Positions 8,313-17,115 of a stretch of DNA of 64,000 bases are shown one piece after another. The DNA comes from Cognatundibacterium oligocarboniphilum (GTDB taxonomy: Bacteria; Pseudomonadota; Gammaproteobacteria; Burkholderiales; Burkholderiaceae_D). The stretch spans positions 164,377 through 228,376 of the forward strand of contig NZ_JABXYJ010000006.1 of assembly GCF_013377855.1 (NCBI RefSeq), written 5' to 3'. The translations under genes and the position numbers were made by a program. Under the pieces are notes generated by a model. It was given only the letters and a program-made list of their open reading frames with translations. It ran no database searches and was not told where the DNA came from. The first letter of the stretch is position 1; each line of letters opens with the position of its first letter.

Positions 8313-9611
8313 ATGGCGCTCGCCACCCGCTGCCCTCATTGCCAGACCACGTTCCGGGTCGCCAATGATCAGCTGAAACTGCATGCCGGGCTGGTCCGTT
8401 GCGGAGCCTGCCAGCAGACTTTCAACGGTGTCGAGCATCTCATTGCGCCGGATACTGCGGAACAATCAGCCGTCGTCCGGCCAACGGTATCTTCTGCCAC
8501 TCCGGAAATCCGCCAGAACCCTCCCGCAGCCACCGAAGCATCCCGTGCTGCTGCCAGCATACCGGCGACTCCGCCAGTTCAAACGCAGGATAATGATAAG
8601 GATAAGCCCGCTCTGCAGGTGTGGAAAACCGCTTCAGCAACAATGCATGAAGAGTCTGCAGAGACATTCCAGGGACACGCCGGTTCCGCTGCAAACAGCG
8701 CGCCTGACACCCATGATTTGTCTGCCTCACTCGATTTTGTACTGGGTGATGAAGATCCGGCAGGCACCTTGTCCAGCTTGCAGGAACAACCGGTGGAAAT
8801 CATTGCAGCACAGGTTGAACTCGAAACCAAGGCAGCTTTACTGGATGAACCCAGCATAGACTGGTCAGTCGCCGACCTCGCTACCGAAGATCTTTCTGCG
8901 GGCGACAGCGAAACAATCGCTGCTGCCGGACCAGTGCTGCACGCCGTCACAACCACTCCGTATGCCGCCGAAGATAACGCGAATACCGATGAACTGACAG
9001 ACCTTCATGGCGACGATCTTTTGCAGTCCGGCGCGCAGACTTTACCGGGGGAAGATGACGATTCCCATGCGGAAGCCGATGACGATAAACCTGATTTTGT
9101 ACTGCAGGCCGAAAAAGAGCAGCGTCATGGCAAATGGCTGCGCATGACCTATCTGCTCATGATTCTGATACTGCTGCCATTGCTGTTGGCACAGGCCGCC
9201 TATTTTTTCCGCATCCAGCTCAGTGCTGTTTTCCCGGTGACCCGGCCGGTACTGACTCATGTCTGCCAGTTGTTACGCTGCCAGATTGGTCTGCCCGCGC
9301 AAATCGATGCCATCAGCATTGAATCCAATGAACTGCAGGCGCTGGCTCCGGATAAAAACGTTTTTTCACTCGTGATGCAATTACAAAATCACGCAGCAAC
9401 AGCGCAGGCATGGCCAGTGGTGGAACTGGTGCTGAATGACAGCAAAGACAAAGCCGTCCTGCAAAAAGCATTTCAGCCAGCTGACTACTTACCCGCCAGC
9501 AGCGACCTCAGTAAAGGTTTTTCGCCGGGTACAGAACAAAATATCAAACTCTTTTTTGAATTACCGAAACTCAAAGCCGCAGGCTACCATGTCAGCGTGT
9601 TTTATCCCTGA
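8313..9611 (+). CDS. zinc-ribbon (MJ0042-type) membrane protein with C-terminal DUF3426
   Basis: A 432-residue protein in three parts. Residues 1-36 form an MJ0042-type zinc ribbon with two CxxC knuckles, CPHCQTTF and CGACQQTF. A long acidic, Ala/Ser/Asp-rich low-complexity linker follows to about residue 270. A single membrane helix (LLMILILLPLLLAQAAYFF region) then leads to a C-terminal extracytoplasmic domain of DUF3426 character, ending in YHVSVFYP. Function is not established. The gene commonly follows prmA in betaproteobacteria, which is why I link it to that family. It is convergent with psuG, with 76 bp between stops. Confidence 0.75.
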   Translation: MALATRCPHCQTTFRVANDQLKLHAGLVRCGACQQTFNGVEHLIAPDTAEQSAVVRPTVSSATPEIRQNPPAATEASRAAASIPATPPVQTQDNDKDKPALQVWKTASATMHEESAETFQGHAGSAANSAPDTHDLSASLDFVLGDEDPAGTLSSLQEQPVEIIAAQVELETKAALLDEPSIDWSVADLATEDLSAGDSETIAAAGPVLHAVTTTPYAAEDNANTDELTDLHGDDLLQSGAQTLPGEDDDSHAEADDDKPDFVLQAEKEQRHGKWLRMTYLLMILILLPLLLAQAAYFFRIQLSAVFPVTRPVLTHVCQLLRCQIGLPAQIDAISIESNELQALAPDKNVFSLVMQLQNHAATAQAWPVVELVLNDSKDKAVLQKAFQPADYLPASSDLSKGFSPGTEQNIKLFFELPKLKAAGYHVSVFYP

Positions 9612-9687
9612 ATGCAGGCGCACCGCCCCCCTCCCGGACGCCTTCCTTACCCTGAATATTATCCAGTCCTACCCGGACAGCGCCCGG

Positions 9688-10602
9688 TCAGTGTTTTTTA
9701 TGCAGTGCACATGCCAGCTTCGCTCCGGCACGGGCATTATTTTTAACCAGTGCAATATTCGTCGCCAGACTGCGGCCGCCCGACAATTCCTTGATACGTG
9801 CCAGCAGAAATGGCGTTACCGCCTTGCCGCCAATTCCCTGTTGCGCGGCTTCCTGCAAAGCCTGAACGGTGATCTGCTCAATCTCTGCACGCGGCATCGC
9901 ATCTTCTTCCGGCACCGGGTTGGCAATCACAATACCGCCACGCAATCCCAGCTGCCATTTGGTGTGAATAAAATCGGCCTGCTGTTCCGCGCTATCGAGC
10001 TGGAAATCCGCAGAATATCCGCTGTCGCGCGTAAAAAATGCCGGAAACGCGCGCTGCCCGATACTGACTACAGGCACGCCATACGTTTCCAGATATTCCA
10101 GCGTCAGACCCAGATCGAGTATAGACTTGGCACCGGCACAGACCACTGCCACCGAAGTCTGCGCCAGCTCCTGCAAGTCGGCGGAAATATCGAAGCTGGT
10201 TTCCGCGCCACGGTGAACCCCGCCTATGCCCCCGGTCACAAAGACCTGGATATCCGCCAGCGCTGCGCAAATCATCGTTGCCGCCACCGTAGTGGCGCCC
10301 AGCTGACGACTTGCCAGCACATAAGCCAGATCACGACGGCTCACCTTAATGGCGTCGGCAGACTGCCCCAGACGGATCAGGTCGGCATCTGACAAACCGA
10401 TATGGATTTTTCCCTCCATGACCGCGATCGTCGCAGGCACCGCCCCCTGTTCGCGAATAATCTGCTCGACCTCCCTGGCCGTCTGCACATTCTGCGGATA
10501 GGGCATCCCGTGTGAAATGATGGTCGACTCCAGCGCCACAACCGGTTTACCGGTCATTTTTGCGGCACGGACTTCATCAGAAAATACCAGATAAGATTGC
10601 AT
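9688..10602 (-). CDS. psuG: pseudouridine-5'-phosphate glycosidase
   Basis: A 304-residue PsuG-family protein. It reversibly cleaves the C-C glycosidic bond of pseudouridine 5'-phosphate to uracil and ribose 5-phosphate. Conserved blocks include [17 protein letters not shown] (catalytic Glu25), the [16 protein letters not shown] region, [21 protein letters not shown] (catalytic Lys) and ANPVPEE. The ATG overlaps the psuK stop as TAATG, so translation is coupled to the kinase that supplies its substrate. Confidence 0.93.
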   Translation of the reverse strand: MQSYLVFSDEVRAAKMTGKPVVALESTIISHGMPYPQNVQTAREVEQIIREQGAVPATIAVMEGKIHIGLSDADLIRLGQSADAIKVSRRDLAYVLASRQLGATTVAATMICAALADIQVFVTGGIGGVHRGAETSFDISADLQELAQTSVAVVCAGAKSILDLGLTLEYLETYGVPVVSIGQRAFPAFFTRDSGYSADFQLDSAEQQADFIHTKWQLGLRGGIVIANPVPEEDAMPRAEIEQITVQALQEAAQQGIGGKAVTPFLLARIKELSGGRSLATNIALVKNNARAGAKLACALHKKH

Positions 10603-11702
10603 TAGGATTCCTCATCAAAAATAGCAGGGTTGATTGCCGCAGCAACCGTGGTCTCGGTTTGTATCGTGTAAGCAGCCAATTGCAGGCCTCGCTGGCAGGC
10701 CAGGTGCAAATCATCCGGCACCCGTTGCAATGACCAGCAGACACCGGCAGAAAAAGCATCACCAGCTCCCGTCACATCCTGTACCGCCGCTGGCAAGGCC
10801 GGGAGTATGCCAAAACCCTGCCCGGCGCGCCGGTTCGTCATCCCGACACCCTGCGCCCCCAGGCTGACCAGCACATCTTCCACGCCTTGCTGCTGCAGAT
10901 GCCCGCAGGCCTGTGCCAGGCTGGCGACATCCGGCAAATGCCGCCCTGCGCGCTGCTCCAGCTCAGAACGGTTTAAAATCAGCAAACGCACACCCTGCAG
11001 ATCATCGGGTAAATGCACCATCTTCGGCAGGGAAACCGCGATCAGAATCAGTGGTTTGACGGTGCGTCTGGCTTCTTCCTGTAAAAAACTGATACTGGCC
11101 CGGCATAAATTCAGATCGGCAATCAGCATCACTGCGGCAGCCAGTCCGCTCTGCCGTTGCTGCAATATCTCCGGAGTCAGGGCGCTGCAAAGTTCCATCT
11201 CGGAAAACGCCATTTCCATTTCCCCCGCAGGATTCAGCACAGCGGTGTACGTGCCGCTGGCTGCACCGGGCAGAATCAGACTGTGTTCCGTCTGGATGCC
11301 CAGTGCCCCGGCATGTTTCAGCAAGGACTGGCCGGCAGCATCATCGCCAACCGCGCTCAACAGACTGCAAAGACCTCCCAGCCGCGCCAGATTTTCCGCA
11401 ATATTCCGTGCCACGCCGCCGAAGGATTCACGCTGCACGACCGGATTTGAAGTTCCGTTCTGCAAACTGGCGGACAGCCTGAGTTTCCGGTCAATATTTG
11501 CACCGCCGATACACAGAAAAGTACGGTGATCCGGCAATACATAGGCACGTCCCAGAATCCGCCCCTCTTTGGTCAGTTGTGCGATATAGCCAGCCACGGC
11601 AGAGCGCGACAGGCTCAGATGCGTCGCCAGCTCTTGCTGACTGAGGTAAGGATTTGCCTGTATCAATGCGAGAATCTGTTCTTTATTCGTTTCCGCTTTC
11701 AT
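10602..11702 (-). CDS. psuK: PfkB-family pseudouridine kinase with N-terminal winged-helix domain
   Basis: A 366-residue fusion. Residues ~1-60 ([20 protein letters not shown], then [20 protein letters not shown]) are a winged-helix DNA-binding domain; the rest is a PfkB sugar kinase starting [11 protein letters not shown] and ending with the anionic-hole motif [12 protein letters not shown]. In this family and next to psuG it should phosphorylate pseudouridine at the 5' position. E. coli YeiI has the same HTH-kinase layout, so a related nucleoside is possible. The start at 11702 (MKAETNKEQ) was chosen at the edge of the HTH; in-frame starts up to 11771 exist. The fused HTH suggests autoregulation through a palindrome upstream. 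Confidence 0.85.
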   Translation of the reverse strand: MKAETNKEQILALIQANPYLSQQELATHLSLSRSAVAGYIAQLTKEGRILGRAYVLPDHRTFLCIGGANIDRKLRLSASLQNGTSNPVVQRESFGGVARNIAENLARLGGLCSLLSAVGDDAAGQSLLKHAGALGIQTEHSLILPGAASGTYTAVLNPAGEMEMAFSEMELCSALTPEILQQRQSGLAAAVMLIADLNLCRASISFLQEEARRTVKPLILIAVSLPKMVHLPDDLQGVRLLILNRSELEQRAGRHLPDVASLAQACGHLQQQGVEDVLVSLGAQGVGMTNRRAGQGFGILPALPAAVQDVTGAGDAFSAGVCWSLQRVPDDLHLACQRGLQLAAYTIQTETTVAAAINPAIFDEES

Positions 11703-11782
11703 GAAACCCCTTGTCGATCCGCCGCTCATCGAGGCTGAGCGTAACATTTGTGCAGGGAACATCTTATTCACTACTCAGCAAT

Positions 11783-11796
11783 AAAACAATTGTTTT
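11783..11796. promoter_or_regulatory. perfect 14-bp palindrome upstream of psuKG
   Basis: AAAACAATTGTTTT is a perfect palindrome 81 bp before the psuK start codon in an AT-rich stretch suited to a promoter. It is a plausible operator for the winged-helix domain fused to PsuK. Short A/T palindromes occur by chance, so confidence is limited. Confidence 0.35.
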
Positions 11797-12157
11797 AAAA
11801 AATAAACTTTTGTTCTTGTTAAATTTAACATCCGATTCTCATCGACCTCTGCACCTCAGGTCGCACCAACCTGACACGATCAGGTATACCTGGCAGCCAA
11901 AAGGGTTTCTTGCCAGTTTCTTGCCACTCTTTTGATCATTTCTTGCTGAAATTACCCGCTCAAACGCCAAAATATTTCTCATGCGATACCGGCAAACGGC
12001 ATGATCCAATTCCTATTTGACAGCACCGTCTGTCTGCCCGACAATCTCGCACGCTCTTCTGATACGGTAGAACAAAAATACAGTGCCCGTCGTCTGATTT
12101 TTCTGCTCCGGCCGAACACCGGATTGCACAAAATTTCACCAAAAATCCGGGAATCGC

Positions 12158-12187
12158 TTGACGAGCGGAAGTAGCCCATAGTTAAAT
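12158..12187 (+). promoter_or_regulatory. sigma70-like promoter of the nucleoside operon
   Basis: TTGACG (12158-12163) and TTAAAT (12182-12187) are separated by 18 bp. The predicted transcription start falls at or inside the LacI-type operator that follows, about 45 bp before the ribokinase start codon, a normal repressor arrangement. Confidence 0.5.
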
Positions 12188-12199
12188 ACGAAAACGATT

Positions 12200-12215
12200 G
12201 CGCAAACGATTGCGC
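12200..12215. promoter_or_regulatory. LacI-family operator
   Basis: GCGCAAACGATTGCGC is a near-perfect palindrome around a central CG (six of seven arm positions pair), the hallmark of LacI/PurR/RbsR-type sites. An overlapping direct repeat, ACGATTGCGCA twice at an 11-bp step (from about 12193), could hold a second half-site. It lies just downstream of the putative -10. The regulator is not encoded in the window. Confidence 0.6.
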
Positions 12216-12242
12216 ACCTTCTAATATTGAGAAAAAAGTATC

Positions 12243-13172
12243 ATGAAGCCACGCATCACAGTAGCCGGCAGCGTCAACATGGATCTGGTTTTCCGCACAC
12301 CGCGCATGCCCGCTTTAGGCGAAACTTTGCACGGTCATGAGTTCCGGCAGATTCCAGGCGGTAAAGGTGCCAACCAGGCAGTGGCTGCCGCCCGGCAAGG
12401 TGCTGACGTCAGCTTCATTGGCGCAGTCGGTGACGACGGTTTTGGTGATGTTTCACGCCAGACGCTGGCAGCTGAGGGAATTGATCTGCGTTATCTGACG
12501 CGGGTTGCCGGAGTAGCGACCGGCGTCGCCGGCATATTGGTTGAAGACGGCGGGGACAACAGTATCGTGCTGGCCGCCGGTGCCAATGCCAGCGTATCGG
12601 TTGCCCAGATTGAAGCCGCCCGCGATACGATTTGCAATGCCGGCATGCTGCTGTGCCAGCTCGAAATACCCTTGGCAAGCGTCACCCATGCCATCCAGAT
12701 CGCGCACGACACCGGAGTCAAGGTGATCCTGAATCCGGCACCGGCGCAGGATCTTGATCCTGCTTTGCTGGCGCAGGTCGATTACCTGATCCTGAACGAA
12801 ACGGAAGCCACCCAACTGAGCCAGATCGAAGTGACCGACCAGACCAGCGCCCGTTATGCGGCAGAAAAACTGCTGGCGCTCGGAACTGGTGCCGTGTTGC
12901 TGACGATGGGCGGTCATGGCGCACTGATTGCGCAGACGGGTGAATGCCAGTTTATTCCAGCGATTAAAGTGAATGTGGTCGATACCACAGCAGCGGGCGA
13001 TACTTTTGTCGGCGCATTCGCCGTCGGCATTGCGAATGGTCTCAGCATTGCTGACGCCAGCCGTGAAGCGCAATACACCGCCGCACTGACGGTGACCCGG
13101 CTCGGTGCGCAGACATCGATTCCGCAACGTCAGGAAGTGCTGGATTTCATGGCGGCCCGTCAGGCCGCCTGA
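12243..13172 (+). CDS. rbsK: ribokinase (PfkB family)
   Basis: A 309-residue PfkB-family kinase closest in layout to ribokinase, which makes ribose 5-phosphate from ribose and ATP. It begins ITVAGSVNMDLVFRTPRMP, has the family-1 signature GGKGANQAVAAAR near residues 40-52, the substrate/NPAP region LNPAPAQ, NETEA in the linker, and the catalytic DTTAAGDTFVGAFA with Asp as base. It is the first gene of the plus-strand nucleoside operon, behind a LacI-type operator, so it most likely phosphorylates ribose released by the downstream nucleoside hydrolase. A different pentose or nucleoside substrate cannot be excluded. Confidence 0.88.
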   Translation: MKPRITVAGSVNMDLVFRTPRMPALGETLHGHEFRQIPGGKGANQAVAAARQGADVSFIGAVGDDGFGDVSRQTLAAEGIDLRYLTRVAGVATGVAGILVEDGGDNSIVLAAGANASVSVAQIEAARDTICNAGMLLCQLEIPLASVTHAIQIAHDTGVKVILNPAPAQDLDPALLAQVDYLILNETEATQLSQIEVTDQTSARYAAEKLLALGTGAVLLTMGGHGALIAQTGECQFIPAIKVNVVDTTAAGDTFVGAFAVGIANGLSIADASREAQYTAALTVTRLGAQTSIPQRQEVLDFMAARQAA

Positions 13173-13349
13173 AGCCGTCTCAACGGATTTCAGGGCCCGT
13201 TGCTGTATTTGATAAAATTTTTCCCGCATGAAGTGAAGCCGCACCGCTCCATGTTAGGCTGGTGAAAGCAAGCGTGAAATGACCATCCCGCTGACCATCG
13301 TTTTCTACCAGCTGTTTTCACTGAATGATCTCTGAATAAGGAAGCTCTC

Positions 13350-14345
13350 ATGAAACTTAAACCATTCTGCCTGACTCTGGCTGGTCTGCTCACAGCAGCC
13401 AGTGTTTATGCCGCAGATCCGAAGTTTGCAGTGATTTACGATGCAGGTGGTAAATTTGATAAATCTTTCAACCAGTCTGCTTCCGAAGGTGCGGAACGCT
13501 TTAAAAAAGAAACCAAGATCGGCTTCATGGAAGTTCAGGTCGCCAGCGACACCCAGACTGAACAGGTATTACGCAATCTGGCGCGTAAAAAAGTCGATCT
13601 GATCGCCTCCATCGGTTTTGCCCAGGCACAGGCAGTCCAGAATGTCGCCAAAGAATTTCCTGCCACAAAATTCGTTCTGATCGATGGCGTCGCCAAAGGC
13701 GATAACGTCAGTTCAGTGCTGTTTAAAGAACAGGAAGGCTCTTATCTGGTCGGCGTGGCAGCAGCGATTGCCAGCAAATCGAAAAAAGTCGGCTTCATCG
13801 GCGGCATGGATATTCCACTGATCCGCAATTTCTCCTGCGGCTATGTGCAGGGCGTCAAAGCAACGGATGCCAAAGTCGAGATCGTGCAGAATATGGTCGG
13901 CACCACTACCTCCGCATGGAATGACCCTGCCAAAGGCGGTGAACTGGCACGAGCCCAGTTTGAACGCGGCGTCGATGTGATTTTTGCAGCAGCGGGTGGC
14001 AGCGGTATGGGTACTCTGCAGGCCGTCAAAGAAAAAGGCAAGCTCGCTATCGGCGTTGACTCGAATCAGAATTACATGTATCCGGGCAGCATGCTGACAT
14101 CCATGGTCAAGCGCGTCGATCAGGTCATTTATGACAGTTTCATGCAAATGAAAAACGGTAACTGGAAAGCCGGCGTCGCCTATAAAGGTTTGAAAGAAGG
14201 CGGTGTGGACTGGGCGCTGGACAAGGATAACCGCAGTGTGGTCAGTGCGGATATGGAAAAGCGTGTCAATGCCGCCAAGCAGGACATCATCAGCGGTAAA
14301 GTGAAAGTAGTTGATTTCCGCGATGCCAACAAGTGTCCGGTCTGA
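13350..14345 (+). CDS. BMP-family ABC transporter substrate-binding protein (nucleoside importer)
   Basis: A 331-residue periplasmic binding protein of the basic membrane protein (BMP) family. It has a cleavable signal peptide, MKLKPFCLTLAGLLTAASVYA, with cleavage after Ala-Tyr-Ala near residue 22, and no lipobox. The mature start FAVIYDAGGKFDKSFNQSA carries the BMP motif DxGxxxDxSFN, and later GGMDIPLIRNF and GVDSNQN are family-typical ligand-pocket segments. BMP proteins with this type of ATPase and permeases bind purine and other nucleosides. A GGAAGC site precedes the ATG. A strong hairpin after the stop may raise its mRNA level relative to the membrane components. Confidence 0.9.
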   Translation: MKLKPFCLTLAGLLTAASVYAADPKFAVIYDAGGKFDKSFNQSASEGAERFKKETKIGFMEVQVASDTQTEQVLRNLARKKVDLIASIGFAQAQAVQNVAKEFPATKFVLIDGVAKGDNVSSVLFKEQEGSYLVGVAAAIASKSKKVGFIGGMDIPLIRNFSCGYVQGVKATDAKVEIVQNMVGTTTSAWNDPAKGGELARAQFERGVDVIFAAAGGSGMGTLQAVKEKGKLAIGVDSNQNYMYPGSMLTSMVKRVDQVIYDSFMQMKNGNWKAGVAYKGLKEGGVDWALDKDNRSVVSADMEKRVNAAKQDIISGKVKVVDFRDANKCPV

Positions 14346-14360
14346 CGACATATTCCTTGC

Positions 14361-14383
14361 CGGGGCGCAGATGATGCGCCCCG
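14361..14383 (+). promoter_or_regulatory. intercistronic GC-rich hairpin between binding protein and ATPase
   Basis: A perfect 9-bp stem, CGGGGCGCA / TGCGCCCCG, closes a GATGA loop 15 nt after the binding-protein stop. No T-run follows, so it is more likely an mRNA-stabilising or partial-attenuation hairpin than a full terminator. Confidence 0.5.
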
Positions 14384-14448
14384 CATTGCGTCGTCACCCC
14401 TGATTCCGAATCATGCCCCTTCTTCGCCGAACCTAACATCCTGAACGT

Positions 14449-15978
14449 ATGCAGCCAGCAGTCGAATTTCAACACATCTCCAAACGCTTTGGTGCGGTAC
14501 AAGCCAATCGCGATGTGAGCTTCTCCATTGCGGAAGGATCAATCCACGGTGTCATCGGCGAAAATGGTGCGGGCAAGTCCACGCTCATGAGTATCCTGTA
14601 CGGCTACTATCGCGCAGATAGTGGCAAATTACTCATCAATGGCCAGCAACACGATATCCGCAACAGCCATGAGGCAATCGATCTCGGAATCGGCATGGTG
14701 CATCAGCACTTTATGCTGGTCGAGAACATGACCGTGCTCGACAATGTGATGCTGGGCAGCGAAGGTGGCTTCCGTCTGCAAAAAAACCGTAAGCAGCTTG
14801 AGCAGCAATTGCGTGACATCTGTCAGCGCTATTCACTCGACGTCGATCCGCTCGATAAGATAGAAGATTTATCCGTCGGGGTTCAGCAAAGAGTAGAAAT
14901 CCTGAAGCAGATCTATCGCAGCGCGAACATCCTGATTCTGGATGAGCCGACCGCGGTGCTGACGGTACAGGAAACCGCCTCGCTGTTTGCCGTCTTGCGC
15001 CTGTTCAAAGAGCAGGGCAAAACCATCATTCTGATTACTCACAAGCTGCAGGAAATTCTCGACATCACCGACGAAGTAACCGTGATGCGCGCGGGTACCG
15101 TCGTCGGTTCTGTGCAGACAGCAAACACTAATAAAGAACAACTGGCTGAACTGATGGTGGGTCGCCCTATCGAAACACATCTGCCGCGTGCACCGTATGC
15201 GCCAGGTGAAACGGTGCTCGATGTAAAGGGTCTGAACCTGATCAATGCGCAGCAAGTCAGCCTGCTCAAAGATCTGAATTTCAATATCCGCGCCGGAGAA
15301 ATCGTCGCCATCGCTGGCGTCTCCGGCAATGGACAAAGCGAACTGCTGGAAGTGCTGAGCGGTATGCATCTGCCGAGCAGCGGCACCGTCAGCATGCAAG
15401 GAAAACCACTGCCATTTGCGGGCCGCAAGGATGCTGACGGCCTGCCGGCGACTTTCCGCGAGCTTGGTATTGCCCACGTCCCGGAAGACCGTTTGCGTGA
15501 CGGGGTTGTGAAGAATTTTTCGGTGATGATGAACAGCTTTCTCGGTTACCAGAAAAAGCTGGGCAAAGCCTTTGGCCTGCTCGACTACAAAACCATACTA
15601 AAAACCTGTAACGAACTGCTGAGCAAATTTGATGTGCGCCCGGCCGACCCGCATTTGCGCATCGCCCTGCTGTCTGGTGGTAATCAGCAAAAAGTGGTGA
15701 TGGCGCGCGAAATGGCATCGTCACCCAAACTGATGCTGGTCGGCCAGCCAACACGCGGTGTCGATATCGGCACCATAGAGAGCCTGCACGCACGCTTGCT
15801 GGCGATGCGCGATGCCGGTGTCGCCATCCTGTTAGTGTCAGTGGAACTCGAAGAAGTCCGCGCGCTGGCTGACCGCATCTTGGTGATGTCCGGTGGCTGC
15901 ATTACCGGCGAACTGAAAGTAGAAGAATTTGATGCGACCCGCATCGGCCTGCTGATGGGCGGATTACATAAGCACTAA
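14449..15978 (+). CDS. ABC transporter ATP-binding protein, two nucleotide-binding domains (nucleoside importer)
   Basis: A 509-residue double ATPase like those of sugar/nucleoside importers. Domain 1 (about 1-245) has Walker A GENGAGKST, a divergent signature LSVGVQQR and Walker B LILDEPTAVL. Domain 2 (about 255-509) has a degenerate Walker A GVSGNGQSE, the signature LSGGNQQK and a Walker B region reading VGQPTRGVD in place of DEPTRG. From memory, the QPTRG form occurs in other BMP-type nucleoside ATPases and so is not damage. It energises transport through the two permeases that follow. Confidence 0.92.
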   Translation: MQPAVEFQHISKRFGAVQANRDVSFSIAEGSIHGVIGENGAGKSTLMSILYGYYRADSGKLLINGQQHDIRNSHEAIDLGIGMVHQHFMLVENMTVLDNVMLGSEGGFRLQKNRKQLEQQLRDICQRYSLDVDPLDKIEDLSVGVQQRVEILKQIYRSANILILDEPTAVLTVQETASLFAVLRLFKEQGKTIILITHKLQEILDITDEVTVMRAGTVVGSVQTANTNKEQLAELMVGRPIETHLPRAPYAPGETVLDVKGLNLINAQQVSLLKDLNFNIRAGEIVAIAGVSGNGQSELLEVLSGMHLPSSGTVSMQGKPLPFAGRKDADGLPATFRELGIAHVPEDRLRDGVVKNFSVMMNSFLGYQKKLGKAFGLLDYKTILKTCNELLSKFDVRPADPHLRIALLSGGNQQKVVMAREMASSPKLMLVGQPTRGVDIGTIESLHARLLAMRDAGVAILLVSVELEEVRALADRILVMSGGCITGELKVEEFDATRIGLLMGGLHKH

Positions 15979-16032
15979 GCAGCAGCCTGTCAAAAACCGA
16001 ATATAAGCGAACAAACAAGCGACGAACCACGT

Positions 16033-17115
16033 ATGAATCAAGCCGATCTTCCCCGCTGGGCCACCGCCTTTGCCCTGCCTTTACTGAATTTGCTGTCTGC
16101 CCTGCTAGTCGCAGCGGGTGTGATTTATCTGCTGGGTGAAAGCCCGCTGGAGTCGCTGGGCATACTGCTGAATGCCGCTGTTTTCAATCCTGAAGGAATG
16201 GGTTACACCCTGTTCTACGCCACCACATTCATCTTCACCGGATTGTCGGTGTCAATTGCGATGCAAGCGGGCTTATTCAATATCGGCAGCGAGGGTCAGA
16301 TGTATCTGGGCGGTCTCGGGCTGACACTGGTATTGCTGGCTTTTGATGCCAGCTTACCGACATGGCTGTTGATACCGCTGGCAATAGCAGGCAGCGCGAT
16401 TTTCGGTGCGGCATGGGCTTTTTTACCTGGCTATCTGCAGGCAAAGCGTGGCAGCCACGTCGTCGTCACCACCATCATGTTCAACTTCATCGCCGCCAGC
16501 CTGATGAATTACATCATCGTCAGCTTTCTGATTCCTGCCGGTGAACAAAACACCGCCAGCCGGGTCTTTGCCGACAGTGCATGGCTGCCTAAACTGAATG
16601 GCATCCTTCCTATCCTTGGTGAAACACCGCTGAATATCAGCTTCATCATGGCCTTGCTGGCATTGCTCATTTACGGTATTGCTGTGTGGCGCACAACCTG
16701 GGGTTATCAATTACGCGCAACAGGTCTGAACCAACACGCGGCGCACTATGCCGGTATTTCTATCAGTAAAACCATCATCATTGCGATGATGATTTCCGGC
16801 GCACTGGCGGGTCTGGCATCCGTCAATTCCGTGATGGGTTCCACCCATTATCTGGGATTGAATTTCCCTGCCGGCGCCGGTTTCATCGGCATCGCCGTTG
16901 CGCTGATGGGACGCCAGCATCCGATAGGGATTTTGCTGTCATCGATACTGTTCGGCGCGCTGATTCAGGGCGGCTTTGATCTGTCGCTGGAAAAACCGAA
17001 TATTCCGACCGAAACTTTTATTTTCATTCAGGGCCTGATCATTCTGTTTTGCGGTGCGATGGAAAATCTGTATGCCCCGGCGATTTCTGCTTTGCTCAAG
17101 CGTAAGGAAAAATGA
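16033..17115 (+). CDS. ABC transporter permease 1 (nucleoside importer)
   Basis: A 360-residue inner-membrane permease of the branched-chain amino acid/sugar-type permease superfamily. About eight to ten hydrophobic helices are visible, starting LLNLLSALLVAAGVIYLLG. The conserved block FNIGSEGQMYLGG (about residues 81-93) is typical of the first permease of BMP-type nucleoside transporters, as is GSHVVVTTIMFNFIA. It partners the permease encoded next; their genes overlap by 4 nt (ATGA, 17112-17115). Confidence 0.92.
   Translation: MNQADLPRWATAFALPLLNLLSALLVAAGVIYLLGESPLESLGILLNAAVFNPEGMGYTLFYATTFIFTGLSVSIAMQAGLFNIGSEGQMYLGGLGLTLVLLAFDASLPTWLLIPLAIAGSAIFGAAWAFLPGYLQAKRGSHVVVTTIMFNFIAASLMNYIIVSFLIPAGEQNTASRVFADSAWLPKLNGILPILGETPLNISFIMALLALLIYGIAVWRTTWGYQLRATGLNQHAAHYAGISISKTIIIAMMISGALAGLASVNSVMGSTHYLGLNFPAGAGFIGIAVALMGRQHPIGILLSSILFGALIQGGFDLSLEKPNIPTETFIFIQGLIILFCGAMENLYAPAISALLKRKEK

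Noticed and set aside
15700-15760. Damaged Walker B in the second domain of the nucleoside ATPase (VGQPTRGVD)
   Set aside because: From family knowledge, BMP-type nucleoside ATPases commonly have QPTRG here, so it is not a lesion.
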